This document shows, one piece after another, positions 47,071-61,209 of a DNA stretch of 64,000 bases. Location of the stretch: assembly GCF_036785885.1 (NCBI RefSeq), contig NC_092317.1, forward strand, positions 7,442,501 to 7,506,500, in the 5' to 3' direction. Position 1 is the first letter of the stretch. Each line of letters starts with the position of its first letter. The stretch is from Coffea arabica (Eukaryota > Streptophyta > Magnoliopsida > Gentianales > Rubiaceae). A program made the translations under genes and the position numbers. The notes beneath the pieces are model-generated. The model was not told where the DNA came from. It saw only the letters and a list, made by a program, of their open reading frames with translations, and searched no databases.

Positions 47071-48751
47071 AAACTCTAACTAATTACTAGTGGTAGACAA
47101 GAATAATTTGAATTGGTTTCTCTAGACTCCACATAGAGAACAATCGGAAGTGCTAGTAAGTGGTATAACATTTTTAATTCCTAATGGAAGACATAATAAG
47201 TAGTCATAATGAAAGTGCTAGTAAGTTATACTTTTATTGGTTCTAATGGCAACCAAAAACACGTGATAGTTCAATCCTCTTTTGGTTTCACGTAGGAGCT
47301 AATGCCATTCGTAGGAAATTTTGATTTCTAATATGTACTAGTAGTTCCTTTTAGTTTCTCATTAGAATGGAAAATGTAATAAAATTTTGTTTCTTGCACA
47401 TATTAGGCATTTACATGCATTCAAACAAATGTTTTCTATATATTTTTTTTAAACAAATGCTAACTAATCAAATGCTAACTAATACCAAGATTTAATGGTG
47501 TAAGTGATACTATTTCTAAAATATTACCTGTTTATTTATATATAAAAAAAATAATTAAACATGTAAAAGAATTTATCGGGTCCTTACGGTTGGCTCGAAT
47601 AACTTATGAGTTAAATCCACAAGTTCAAAATGGTTAATCCAAGTTTTTCAATAGCTCACGGACCTGAGTTTATAGACCATTTTTTTCCATTCTCCCACAT
47701 CCAAGTGTGAGATAAGCCCTTCACAATGGAAGTGTTAGAGATTTATTTTAAGAAGAGATGCAAATGGGCAAACAACCTTGACCTGAAGGATTTTTTTCTT
47801 GATCAGGATTGATAAATTATTTTTGCGCAAATATAGCTCAAAAAATTTACTGGACAAGTTGTTTTATTGTTCTTCGACTCCTTTCTTCCAAAAACGATCA
47901 GGAACACTGCCATGCTAAGTGCCTCTCCGATGCAACGAGGAAAGTATTCTAATAGAACGGCTTACGACAACATATAGTTTCTGTGATCATCTAAGAAAAT
48001 AAGAAATCGAACAAAACTATCTTCTTGAAGCAGATAGTTCAGAGTTCTTATTTCGAAGGATTGAAAAAAGGAGTTTATCCATGTCTGACCGACCAAGACT
48101 ACGATTTTGAACTATAAAAGATTTTGAGCTATCTGCGACGGTAGCTTTTACCTCGGGTCTAATATTTTTCCAAGTAAAATCAAGAACAGATATGCAAACG
48201 TTCAAACGAGGAACACTTCCAAAGACCTCCAATATTGATTAGTGCAGTAGAAGTAAAAATGGATTCCAGGTTGGGTGACACTGTTTATTGATTGTCCCAT
48301 GAGATCTTGGGCTAGGATACGTTTTTTTACAGCTCGAGACTTGGTTATCTTGGCAGGTTAGTTCCGTCCCCTAGGGAACCATGAAGCAACTAACACCTTA
48401 TCTTATACTCCATCCTATGAGATTGACATATTGCAAGATGATCTGCAACCTTAACGACCCTGAGACTAGTGTCCTTGTTGCAGTTCTTCTGACAACAGGT
48501 TCTTCTTTAACATTCGAGTCTGTAATAGCTGCACCTTCTTCTACTGCAGATTCTGATTCAATTGATATTACTTTCATATACTACAAAAAATGCTAGCAAT
48601 GTTACAAACACCTAGATTGGTGCAGTTGACTAGCTAAATCGCCCTACAAGGCTACAAACATACAATCCTTTTTTTTTTTTCCAATTTTGGGTACCCTCCC
48701 TTTTCTGTAGTTATGCAATAAAACATAAACATACAGTAGAAAAGTTAATGG
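47071..48751. other. 3' flank of the CNGC gene and unassigned sequence
   Basis: I see no recognised gene. Open frames at 48017-48232 (-) and 48381-48596 (+) have no family match that I can name. The sequence near 47880-48600 is less AT-rich than its surroundings and could be an old retroelement or organelle-like fragment. I could not assign it. The last 150 bp should contain the CNGC 3' UTR. Confidence 0.35.
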
Positions 48752-51700
48752 TCAGTGTCTTGAGGTATGATAATGTTCCGGGCTAAAGGAGTCTGCACGA
48801 CTTTGTCGCTTCTTCCAATACCTCCATGCAACTTGAATGCGCCTCACAGCGAGGCCCCGCCAGTAAGGAGATTGATACCTGCAGTGATAGAATCACATCA
48901 TGAATTTCTGACTTGTTAGGCTATAAAGGTCAACAGCCAGTGATGCAAATCTAACAAGTTTCTCTACTTAAGCTTTGGTAAAGTTGATCATCCTTGCAAT
49001 TTTCAGTGCTGAAACTCTCATCTGAGGCACATTTGTACTCTTTTTCAAGAGTTAATATGTTCTAAACAGGATTTGAAGGTTCCGTTTATCCTGTTCTTGG
49101 TTCCATCGTTTAAATAAGGTTCAGATGTTCACAATGCAGCAGAATTCTCAGGCAGATGATCACAAAATATTACTGTGATTTGGGTAATGCATCCGGTAGG
49201 TAAACTAGGAGCAAGACCATTTGACTGTCCCAATTGAAAAGCTGCACTAGTTTTGACGAATCATGCATTTCACCACAGGGGTGCAATTTCTGATGAATTT
49301 GAAAAACAAGAACTGCTAAGAAAAAGAATAAGAGCTCTCAGACCCATTTCCTCAATTTCCACTTCCTTTTAAAAGGATTACAGATGGATATATGAGCGCT
49401 CAAATGAAGTTGTGCAAATCACCATACTGAATGATAATATTTTCTGGGAAAAATATAATGGGAGTGAGTATAACAGGGTTTACCTTATAGCACCTTGAAC
49501 ACGTGGGTTTCTTAAGAATCTTGAAAACATGGTAGTGACTTCTTGAAGATCTGCAGCTCTCAAAATGAAAGCCTCCACATTTGTTAAGCATGTTACTTCC
49601 CTATTGCTCACCGTATTGGGTCCTGGAATGCTGAGCTTTCTTCCATCTGAGAAGTAAAACCAAGATTACATAAACTACATCCTTTCTATTCCTGTTCAGG
49701 TTCATTCTAGCAAGAAAGCTAACCAAATGATCAGTTTGTCCAAACAAGTCCATATGGGTTGCAGAAACCTGCATTGTTTGGAAAACAGCCCATGGACGTG
49801 TTGGTCATTTCAAGGTTGAATTGCCATCTGGTTATGGTTAAAATAGGCCGAAAAGTTAGCCAAGGTAAAACCACATTAATCCTGTATCTCAGACTCATGC
49901 TTTTTTCATCCCAAATCCTGGTCTCTGACAATTCAAAGCATTAACATTATTTTGCTATCTACAGAAAATGAACGATGACATCTAAGATATTCCAACTCTC
50001 CTCCAAAAACATTTCTCTGCTATTACAGTTCAATCTACTAAAGCTATTACTATGCAAACAGATGAACATACTAACCATGTTTTTTACAGCATTTGGTCCA
50101 GTACATGTGAGAAAATTTGGTCTATAAAGTTGCAATTCCTCATTATATAAGTCTTTTCTGAAACCAATATATATGGTTTTATAAAAAAAGGTTGAAAAAG
50201 AAAAAAGGAGGAGTTTTAGGTTATGTGTCTAATGTGAGAACCTACAAAGGGCCCTCAAAAAAAGAAATAGCCAGGAAAATTTTAATCTAGGGTAAGATTA
50301 TACAGAATAAATCCACAAGAAGAAATTCATGCTTTAAAGAGCCTAAAAGAACTTCCAACTGATCAGATGGAGATGTCTAACCAAGAGAGATATTAAGTGA
50401 AGATCAAGAAGTACAGAATACCTTTATTTACAGAAGAATGCTCAAGGCACCAAGTAAGAAGTTCTTCACCACTAACATCGCCTTCAGATAAGGGCACTGA
50501 GCTTCCATCCTCTCCAATGTTCACTATCTTCCCCCGGACTATAAAGACCATTTTATCAACAAGGCCACCACGGTACAAAATTTTGCTTCCTTTTATATAA
50601 GTTTTTTGCCTTAGCCTCTCACAGATGGCATCTAAGATGGGCTCCTCCATAAGGGTGAATATGCGGACCTGAAAATTTTATCAGAGCGGGAAAAAAAATT
50701 AACAGAGCTATATGGACCAACAATAATGAAAAAAACCAAATGCAATAAGCACGTTCTAAAGCAACTTCAACTCTAGATGGCTGAACAGCTAGTAACAAAG
50801 CTAATCAGAAATATGAACCTAAAACCTTACTTTCTTGACAAATTCAAAGAGATGACGCCGTATTGCCCTCTGGAGATCTTCAGGAAGATTCTCCAACAGC
50901 ATTTCTTCATTCACACCTCTGGTAGCAGCCCAATTATAACGTTCTGCTTCTCGAACTTGCCTACACATTGAGAGCAGTATATAATGAGTTAGGATTCAAC
51001 AAGAGAATATTGGGAACAACATCAACAAAAGCTGTGTGAAGGGTCATCTTGCATTGTCAACTACCATTCTGCCAAATGCTACAATTACAGAGGACCAATT
51101 GGAAAGAAGCAATGCTATGTCAGACAAGCACAGACATGCAGAGAAGGGGAAAATAAAAGGAGAAACTTGGTCATTCTTAAATATTGAGCATGGCAAGATT
51201 TTCACCAATTGGAACTAAGAGAACATCGATTAATTTTGAGATGAGTCAATTTGAAAAAATACAGAACATGGCAAGAAAAATAATTAAAAAAATATATGCA
51301 TTATATGTGTGTATACATGTATTTACAAGATGCTCAATTAAATTACATTGAGAAATACTTAGAAAGAATCAAAAGTTAGTAGTGCATAAATAACTTATAA
51401 ACAGAGACGCTGGAAACTAGGCAAAGGTGGGAAAGAAGCAGCACCTTCTCAGTTCCACTGGCAAGCGCCGATGACTCATCCACTGCTCAACATCACGACC
51501 TCTAAGAGACATTTCTAACCTCCTGAACATGCAAAGATTGGTTAAGTAACTACCCACTGCTTGTCAATACGAGATACAAGACAAACACTTAACCTTTAAA
51601 TGCCCATGCCAAAAGAGAGACATCTTACTCTCTCCAGCACCTTCTCCCCTCTTCAAACAATAAAAATTATAAATAAAGAAACCAAAGAAAAAGATTCACC

Positions 51701-54700
51701 AACAGATTTATCAAGAATTCAACAGCATAACGCTCAATAGAATAATTTAATTACTTAGTGGGGAATATGTTGGGTCTGTCATGTTAGCTCATTCAAATGT
51801 AAGGAGATACTGGCAGCATGTGCAACCACTTGCATTTGTATTTTGTAGTTTATAAAAGAAATTAAACAGGAAGAGTAATGTATTACAAAATAAGGAGTGG
51901 ACATTGTTTTGATACTGACTAAAAAGGCAAGATAGACATCCAATTTGGGATGCAGAAAGGAGTGGAGAAGTATACTTCTATCCAAGAATGGAGGTCCTAG
52001 GACTACAACATCCCTGCTCAGCCTCTCTTTCCTCCTACTATTGCATTACCTCTCTAGTGTCACGTGTCACAAGTCTAGGGGAGCTTCAAATACTAAGATC
52101 GCTTGGAGTTGGACTACTTGTAAAATTGAAAAGAAGGTTCTTAAAGTCTGCACTAACATAAAAAAAGGGGGTCTGCCACAAGGACGGCTATCCCTTAAAG
52201 TTCTTGGAGTGAAGCAGTGTTCACAAGATTTCATATTCATAATGTGTGGCTGCCTAATTCTCATAGTGTCTCAAGTCAATTCTTTCAGCTGACCCCTGGA
52301 AGAAAGCAAAGACGAAGTTTAAACACGTCCACCGCACAATTCATTGTCAATGATTGATGGAAAATTTCTATCTTCATGTCTGTATTCACGAGTCTCATGA
52401 AACGTATGTATGGAAAAACTGTAAGAAAGTGGTTCCTTGAATACACACCAAACAAAATCCACTAAAAAATGCGTGTTATGATACAAGGAATTGATAGTAA
52501 CCAATAAAAAGTTCTACCTGCGACCGAGAGACTGGAGAAAGTTCTGCATATTTCCAATTAGCAAAGCAAATAACAGAAGACCCATTCCTATGATGGCCAT
52601 TGTGAAAAGAACTTCCCAAACAAAATAACTCGGAATTTGATTCCCAGCCAGCGTACTTATTTGCTTCAAAAAGGAGCAGAACAGCCAAAAAAAAGTGTTA
52701 AAAGAATACAAATTTAAGAAACCCAGTTAACCATAATTACATTGTCAAAGGAATAATGGATCATTCATTTGGCATGAAAGCAATTGCATTAATCAAAAGA
52801 TCACAGTGATCTGTGAGCAATCATCCTAATGGTCCAACTTGGTCAAAAAGCTTTTTTAAGGTTGCGGAGGAAATAATTGAAAAAATCGACAGCAGCAATG
52901 TAAAAGTACTAGATAACTAAATGGCATTTGAGTTGATGGCACCATACATCAGTACCAAAGACATCAGGACCTGGAGTTTGTCTATAGAAGAATCTCAAAC
53001 CAAAAACTATCAATGATAATTTGGACAATGTGTTCAAATAGAGAGCTGATGTCCTCCTGGTTTGAAAAGCCCCTTGTTGGCCAACTTACAAATCCCATAT
53101 CCCACGAAAAGAAGATAGATAAAAAGCATTAGTTGTAAATTTGATGTGTTGCACATTAATGACTATATGATGCTCATTGCAAACGGAAACAGTTAGTGAC
53201 AGATTGGCATCACATACAGATCTGAGATTTCTATGCAGACTACATTTGAACACAAAAGTGTGAGGGGTAAGTCAAGGAACTTACCTCCCCCATCAAGAGA
53301 TATGATGGACAACAGTAAATGAACATTACAGAAACAAGACAGTTATTTAGCAGTCTGTGAGACAGGGCCACATTCTTGTTTTCAATGTAAACAAACAAGA
53401 GTATTAGGAGAAAAACAAAGCACATACACTACCCAGGCAAGGAGTTCTGCAGTGATTGCTAATTGCATCTTTTAAATCACATGCAGTAGAAAATTTTAGA
53501 ACATATGCACCAATTTTCCAAAAAGGATATGGTAATTTGTGTAGACAATCATCTAATTTGTTTCTCCATGGCATAGACATACAGAAAGAAAATCACAGGA
53601 GTTTAATTTTAAAGTGCGTAGTATAATGTATGACTTTACATGATTTGCAGTAATTCAGAAGAAAATGTTCAATGATACCTGGAAACCCCAAAACAGCGCG
53701 TATGTATATCTAGTGACAATGCTCTCTTTTGTGGTAAGGTTTACAGCTTGCTGGTAGATTCCAAAGGAGAAATTATCACCACTAAAACAAGCAGTTGCAT
53801 TGTCATTGCTCTTCCAATGATTCCAATGATCCAGTGATGTTGGATCTGAAGTGAACTTACTATAATCATTACCATGGCCACAATCTATGAAATTCATACA
53901 CCCCGGAACTCCAGAGTCATGACAGGCATCTCGAAGACACTGATTCACCCTCTGGAAACAATACATTATAAACAAACACATCAAACTGACCTCCAAATGG
54001 TAGCAATAGAGATAATACACTGTCCTACAACTTGCTTAACAATGCACAAAGACACATTCCAAAAGAAAAATTGTGCACAAGGGGGGGGGGGAGAGAGAGA
54101 GAGTAAAGCTAACTTGTTACACATTCAAAATAGAAGGACAGAACCAAAAAAAAAAGAGAAAAAAGAAAGTATTTGGTAGCAGCAAAGATGCTTTCTAAAG
54201 TTCATACTCTTAATGCTACCAAACTACGGATTTCCTTGCCTCCTCTTCTCTGTCTGGACTATCAGCCTTGCAACAAACTCCAATTGAGTGTACTTTGAAA
54301 TGTTGACTAATATTAAGGAGTCAAAAATATGCATCACAAGACTCGCAAAGGACCTTGTCACTACAAAACTTATCTAAATTTTCTGCTGCGAAAAAGTTCT
54401 TCAAACAAACTGAATGTTTCTCCTAACATCTTAAGAAAGTCAAAATAGCAATCAGTAGTACTTCTTTTATACTGTCATGATAATCTTTAAATTGGAAAAA
54501 GTATGTGATACTGAAATTTGAAGCTAAGAAATGAAAGTATGATCAGGACCGTGCTGCATTAGTTTAGTAGAAAGTACAAGGAAGTTTAAGAAGTTACACC
54601 ATTTAATTAACTAGATGAGCGATATTAGCTTAGCCATCATGAGATTACTGGATCAAATGCTTCATAGTGATAAAGGAACTTGAAAATTCAGAAAATCAAA

Positions 54701-57700
54701 TCAAGAAACCTATTGTTTTCACCAACCTGCAAGCCAAAGAGATACCAGCATGATCCCACCACATGGCTAGCCAACACAAATATTAGAAGATTTATAACAA
54801 AATTTGCCCAAGCTGTCTCAAAAACAAAGCCGCTTGGTGACTGACCCGCCAACAAAGGTAGAAATCTAAACAACCTTGGAATGTACTGAACCAGGATTAC
54901 TACCCGCAGAAGGTTCTTTGCATAATTTGCACCACTTGATGCGAGGGAAGCTGGTAAGATCAACAATATGATGATCTGCACAGTAAATAATGATTGATTA
55001 GAACTCCAACACAATAAAGGAATAAAAAACAAGGAGTTTGGCAAGATTAATCGCCAAAGCATTTACCAAAATGTGATTCAAATGTAAGTACAAATCCATA
55101 TAGAAAAGATGAAATTGGTTTCAACCACCTAAGGAATTGGACTTTTTTAATCCGTTTCCACAGCCTTCCGACCCTCCAACTGCCTGGTCCAGGGTTGGAA
55201 TCCCAGACCTGGAAGCTGGGAGGACTCTAAGAGTCCATATTTGAGTTCATGTCTTCATGAAAGTCCAGATTTAAGTTGTTTTACTAAGTTTGTGACTTAT
55301 TCTTCCGTCCATGCAGGACTGGATGCTCGATGTCAAATTAAAACTTTATTTCAAATTAGCTGTTAGAGAGAAGAGGATCATCCTTTTTACATGCCCCCAG
55401 ACATGTGGCCTGGATCCTTTTCTCCAGGCCTCAGCACTTGCTCAAATTATGGTGCGTGGGTGGAGGTGAGAATAGGAGCCATAAAAACTGCATGTGCTCA
55501 TAGCTCGTAGATTACCACCTTATAAAACAGAAAAGACTATGGATGAAAAGAAATTGAAAAGACACAACACTGTAATGCAGGAAAGAGGAGTTTGGGGAGA
55601 TGAATTCTTACTTGAGGGAGTGGCAATACTACAAAGAAGTCAATAATGAAGTATCCAGAGAGATAATGAATCGCTATCTTTTTTGGATGGTCAACTAGAT
55701 CTCCAGCTCCCACCACTCTGGATTCAGGAGCAACATACGCAAGCCTGAACTGCAAAACCAAGCCTTCAAGACATCATATCAAATGCTACCTATGAAATAC
55801 ATGACAAGAAAATAATGCGCACACATGTGCTTGTGTGTAATGCATATATGTGTGTGTGTCGGTGCATGTAAATGTACCACTGGTAAAAGTTATTCTTTGA
55901 ACTGCAAGACTCTACTTATTTATGTATCACTAAGTGTTGCACCATGAATACCACCTGGAACAATGAATAGTCACACAAAGTGAAAGGGTAGTGAATCCAA
56001 CCTGCTCTTCCTGGCTTAAATGACAACTTTACCTTCATAGTGCTTCCCTCTACACTTAATCTTTTACTTGAAACACATAATCTCATAAGGTCTCGCAAAG
56101 CATGATTTTCGATGAATTTTATACTGTTTTTTGTTTCTTTCCTTTTAAGGCTAGAAATTATTTTGCTTTCCATCTCAGCTAATTAAGGCCACCTTACTAC
56201 TGGGGCTTTTAACTTGGCATCTAGTCTAAGGAAATGACATGACTGTCTAGATTTTGGTAACTGAGTACAACTTCATAGATCCATTTTCTTTATTATACTA
56301 TATATTTCATACCTGCCTCTAATAGTGAATGAGCTTCTGATCAAAACCAAGTTAATGATTATAAAATTATTTACATCATGAACCATTCTATGCAACCTGT
56401 ATAGTTACCTGAAGAAGCATGTGAATTAAGTAAATCAAATCAGTCATACTCCTGAAAACCACCATCGTAGTAGTCATGGGCCAGTTGAGTACTATACACT
56501 TGTTATCCTGGTTCCAAAAGGGAAAGAAGTCAATTGCAGGAAAATCTTGTTCAGTTGATGAACAGAAAGTAGCAGCTTTTGAGTTTATTATGCTATCCAA
56601 TTGATAAGACATTCTCATCCCTCCATTGTTCACTATTCTCCTTTTTGAACAAAGACCCAACTAACAATCTTTTTAGAGCACTATCAGATACTGTCCAAAC
56701 TACTATGTTATACTTTATGAAATCCTTCACATTATAGAGACGTTCACTGAAATGCAAATTCCTCATTAATGCATGTTGATACCTTGTCCAACCCATCCAA
56801 CCTGAATGCCCCACTATTTTTTCCAAGCTGAACAGCAAGTCTAGTTGTAAATGTTCTACAAAACCTGACTGATGATTCTGTCTCATAGCCTCCAATATAA
56901 GATCTACTATTGGGTTAATCTATTTCATTTTCTGAAAAGGTCCCCTCCCACTCTATATGCTCTTATCCTTGACTGAGTAGATTCCCTTTTCTGGTTGCGA
57001 GGAGGGGGTGAAGAAAAATTATATCACTAAGTGGAAACTGTAAAACTAAAATATAAATGCAAGTGAGAAAATTCTTCTGATTGTGGCCAGTATTTCTTCA
57101 ATGAATAGCCACTTGTTGACATAACCTAATATATGGCAACCATGAATTTGATAATGCTCTGGGTAAAACCTATATGCACACTTATAATTTTGCAAAAGAA
57201 GAAATTCACAAAAGGTATATCTTACCACATTTAAAAATAGTAAATTCAAAGTATACCTGCTGCACATGTAGCAGAAAGAAGAACAATGGATCCAGGAAAA
57301 TGGCAAACAAGCAAGAAATTGCGAAGAACTTGTTCCACCGCTGAACAACTTTTGCATGAGGATTCATTACCGGCGGAATATAAGAACAGATGAAAGACGA
57401 AATTTTCTTTGCCCAGCCTTTTGCATCTCCACGGAGCATATTATGGAACTGCAGATGTGCAGCAGGAGAACTGTATGAGTACATCAAGAAACTTGAATTC
57501 CAAACATTTCACAGTAACACGTAGGGATGTGAACCCCGGGACTTAAGAATGAGCTGAGTTTAAAATTAAACTATTTTTACAACTTTGAAAACCAATAAAA
57601 ATAAAAGTGCCATCAATCAGCCTTGCAGCTCCACAGAACAATTATGAAAGATAGAAGCACAACACATACAAAGGGCTTAAGTATAGTAACTCAAAGTGTT

Positions 57701-59397
57701 CAATACCTCAATGAACAGAAAGAATTATAGCCCGTGCCACTAAAATCTAAGTTTCACCCCCTACAAATTAGGTGTATAAGCGTGGAATACTCATAAAGAA
57801 TCACCTAACAACAGTAATAGTAAAATGTAAGCCAACACCTCAAATGTCTGTTGTATTTGACAAAACTACAATTGCAGCAAATAGAAGATAACACATCAAA
57901 CAATGACAACTATAGCAAATCTGCATTTACTTATTGTGATACAATATAAAAGAAGGTGCTTCCTTATCATAAAGGTTACCACAATAACCAAACAACACAA
58001 AGCAAGCAGAACTACTAGCCATAAATGCAGAATTGCAACAAAAGACTTACTCTTCTTTTACCAACTTAATCTTTTAGATGAAATGGTAATCTAACCAAAA
58101 GTTTAAGTTCAAAGTAAAGTAATTATTCATGCTCTCTAATACACATTCTAACAAGAAGGCTAGATACTATAAATTAGGTCGAGCATGAGCAAACATTTCA
58201 AAGAGGATAAGAATATAAACCAAAAACATTGCCTATTTGAAATTAAAACTGACCCACTACTTCATATAGCAGTTTTAATTGTAACAGAGAGAAAAATAAT
58301 CCATGTAGCTATCCACTCTCTGCGACCACTTATTCTACTATAGAATTCACTGAAAAAAGTTAAAATCCATTTCAGTTTGAAAATGATTAGAAAGAATAAT
58401 TTAGCTGGAAAAGAGCTCTAACTGCAGAAGAAAGCTGGAAATATGAAAAAGGATGCAAAGAAGGTTTTAGGGAATGGATGCACTGCAAGACGCCAAGAAC
58501 CCTCATGCTCATCCAGACATACATAGTTATGGTCTTTAGAAAAGGTTTTTGACAGAAATCAAACATAGAAAAGGTTGAAAATGATAGAATGCCAGATTGC
58601 AGCTTTGTAGAAAAGTAGATTAATGAATTAAAGACAAGCTCATCCAAACTTCCTCAGAGAAAACAACAAAGTTTTTCAGGGTTGAACAGTAAGTACACCA
58701 ATAATGTGGCAAAAAATTTACTCTTTGATGGGTATACAATTGAAAATTGAATTGCAAGTGCAGAGCTGGAATTAAAACTCAACACTATGTCACGGAAAAC
58801 TTTTCTGACTTCATATTTAAAGCAGTCCAAAAGAACTTATCATCATTGTCCAATTGCTAGAGAAAAACCCAATCTTATGGCAGTTAATGATACCTTTTGT
58901 TCCAATGACTCAGATGATTTGGACTTCACCTGTGGCCCTTTAACACGGTAGTAGCTTGGGCACGTTGTGCAGTAAGGATCATGGCACATTCCCAGTTGCC
59001 CGGACTTCAGAAGATGGTCATTTTTCCCAGCATGGTCTTTATCTGACCGAACATTCTGGTCCACGCCATTCAATGAGGGATATCTTTCTACTGCAGTCTC
59101 AGTAGTTTTGTTCCCTAACAACCCTTGTGTACGCCGAAACACATTACTGTTCTTATGACCAACATATAAAGGACCACTCATCTGTCCATAAGGTGTTTGC
59201 TTTTCATTTCTCAAAGGACCAGTATAACCTACAAAACTGTTTTCGCTGTCATAGTAATCTACAGAGTTCATGGGGATAGATATGGATGCACTCCTTGTCC
59301 CAGATGTAAACCTTCTGAGCTGAGAGTCATATTGCTCATCAACAGGCGAGTCCATGGAAGATAGCATTGGTGTCGCATCCCTTTCAGATGCAGCCAT
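48752..59397 (-). CDS. CNGC20-like: Cyclic nucleotide-gated ion channel, CNGC19/CNGC20 group, complete, 12 coding exons
   Basis: This is a tetrameric calcium-permeable channel; group IVa members act in immunity and wound signalling. Exons are 59397-58894, 57448-57257, 56507-56409, 55749-55612, 54975-54727, 53951-53679, 52663-52518, 51522-51445, 50960-50831, 50668-50422, 49646-49484 and 48878-48752, giving 781 aa. The long N terminus (1-168) is hydrophilic, with the group's CHDPYCTTCPSYY motif. S1 starts in exon 2 (FFAISCLFAIFLDPLFFFL). The S4-S5 region is in exon 5 (YIPRLFRFLPLL). The pore spans exons 6-7, with filter AGN at 491-493 (QISTLAGN) and S6 next to it. The C-linker (LEMSLRGRDVEQWMSHRRLP) leads to the cyclic-nucleotide-binding domain (about 590-720; PLSEGDVSGEELLTWCLEH). 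An IQ calmodulin site follows (AVRRIQVAWRYWKKR). CNGC19 versus CNGC20 cannot be decided here. Confidence 0.95.
54081..54103. repeat. G10 plus (GA)n tract in a CNGC intron
   Basis: A run of ten or more G is followed directly by GA repeats in the intron between exons 5 and 6. It is a likely length-variable site. Confidence 0.8.
55117..55500. other. GC-richer island inside a CNGC intron
   Basis: This intron segment between exons 4 and 5 is richer in G and C than the rest and contains tggtccagggttggaatccc, slightly like a Pol III B box. It may be an old SINE or other retroelement, but no tail, target duplication or coding was found. Confidence 0.25.
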
Positions 59398-61173
59398 TTC
59401 TTAAAAACTCCTCCTGTAGAATATAATAAAAGCGATTTACTATATTCTTGCACCAACAATAATCTATGTTTGTGCACTTTTGAACTATAAAGAAACAAAA
59501 TCAATAACAATTGGCAATCTATTTATACATAACAATGATTATCAATTCTGTATCAATAAAGATACAACTCCAATAACCCTGGAAAAAATCAATTTCCATT
59601 TTCCCCCGCAAAAAATTTTCCAATCAACCAGGAATCCTGATGAAACTTTTTTTTAAGGCTTCTACTGCATTAAATCCTTTACAACCAACTTAGTTGAAAT
59701 CAATCAGGAAACAACTTAAAGAATGCTCAATGTCCAGAAGCTTTTGACATCATCTCTTACAACTTATCCAAGATTTTTTTTCTTCCTTGATTCAAAAACC
59801 CCCAATCTAAGAAAGACCAATTTACTGCAAGCCACAAATAAAAGAAAAGATTTTGCTGTTAACTTGATTCATAAGCCAGGAAAAAAAAAGTTCACTTTGT
59901 TACAATCCTACTAGTGCTGAACTATCACATTGCCAGTAGGATCATAATGTCTTCTATGTTTTTTCAATCATTTACATTCAGGTCTTTGCTTTAAATGATG
60001 ATTCAACTTTAAATCTCTATAGGATATGATATGACTTATCTATGAAAACATGTGAACTGAACAAACTTCTAGTTTGGGCTTATTAGTCAAAAATAAACAC
60101 TGTTGTTTTTTTTCTTAATACAAGAGAAATCTGGCCCGATTCAAGTATAAAGCATTATATTAGGCTAGTTTTTGATTGATGCCTTTGAAAATGCTGCTAT
60201 CATGTAATAATTGGAAAAAGTCTGAAGCTTCGGTAACCCATCTGGATTATTTATTTTTACTTCATTTTGATCTTGTTTCCCTAATCCACAGCTGATACCT
60301 CCATTCTAAAACAAAATCATGCACATTCTATACATTTTACATCGAAATGCTTGAAAAGATGATTGAAAGTTACTTGCAATGACGCGATATAACCTCAATG
60401 ATTGAATGCTCGAACAAAAGACCAAATCTTTCTCTGGGATAATAACCCTGATTGTCACTGGATATTCATCTGTAATACAGTTTACCATATTTAATAACAT
60501 TGATTGCAGCTTAAATTCTGTTTATGAAAATTGAAACGTTATGGCCCTTTTGGAATCATTTAGTGCACTAGCTGTTGAGAAGACTAAAATCCCTTTCTGA
60601 TTGAATCCTCTAACACGTAAGACATAAAACCTCCTTTTGTGGTCCTTTGAAATTTCCAGTTGGATTAATTTCTTTTACCAGATGAACTTGCCACAGCTTA
60701 GTAATTCAGTAGATAGACAAGTCTCTGTACTACTTGAACAACATCTTCTTATTTTTATTTTTTCACTCAACAAAGCAATTCTTCCATGTAATCATTTCGG
60801 AGCATTCAAGTTTATGTAAACAGAAAGAGTTCCTAATCATATTCTCCTAAGAACAACCCCAGAGGGGGGGAGGAGTTTCTTGATCATCAGAAGCATAACC
60901 GACGCACAAAAAAAAGCATAAAATAAAAATTGTGCCAATGCAAACGAGTTAGTATCATCCATGAACACACCAAACACAGAAACAAAACCCAACACGGCTC
61001 AAAATCCAAACATGAGACTTTCCACGAGCAGAAAACAGGCAAAGAATAAGTAAGCTAAAAAGCAGAGAAGAAGAAAGTGGGACAAAAATAAAAAACCATT
61101 CAAGACAAACCTGAAACTGAAGCTGAATTATGAGTAGTATATAGTGAATGTAAAAAACCATTCAAGACAAACC
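59398..61173 (-). other. 5'-UTR exon end and leader intron of the CNGC gene
   Basis: Just upstream of the CNGC start codon (minus strand) there is a clear acceptor, ttctacag, so 59398-59413 is the end of the leader. The matching donor is probably CAG/gtttgt, present twice at 61173 and 61111 because of the 62-bp duplication. The intron would then be about 1.7 kb. The transcription start should lie above 61173. Open frames inside this span are not genes. Confidence 0.55.
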
Positions 61174-61209
61174 TGAAACTGAAGCTGAATTATGAGTAGT
61201 ATATAGTGA
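61089..61209. repeat. 62-bp exact tandem duplication carrying a splice donor
   Basis: The segment starting taaaaaaccattcaagaca is repeated at exactly 62 bp (61089 and 61151), and both copies end in agtatatagtga. On the minus strand each copy has the donor-like cagtttcag/gtttgtcttg. It lies at the predicted 5'-UTR donor of the CNGC gene. Confidence 0.92.
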
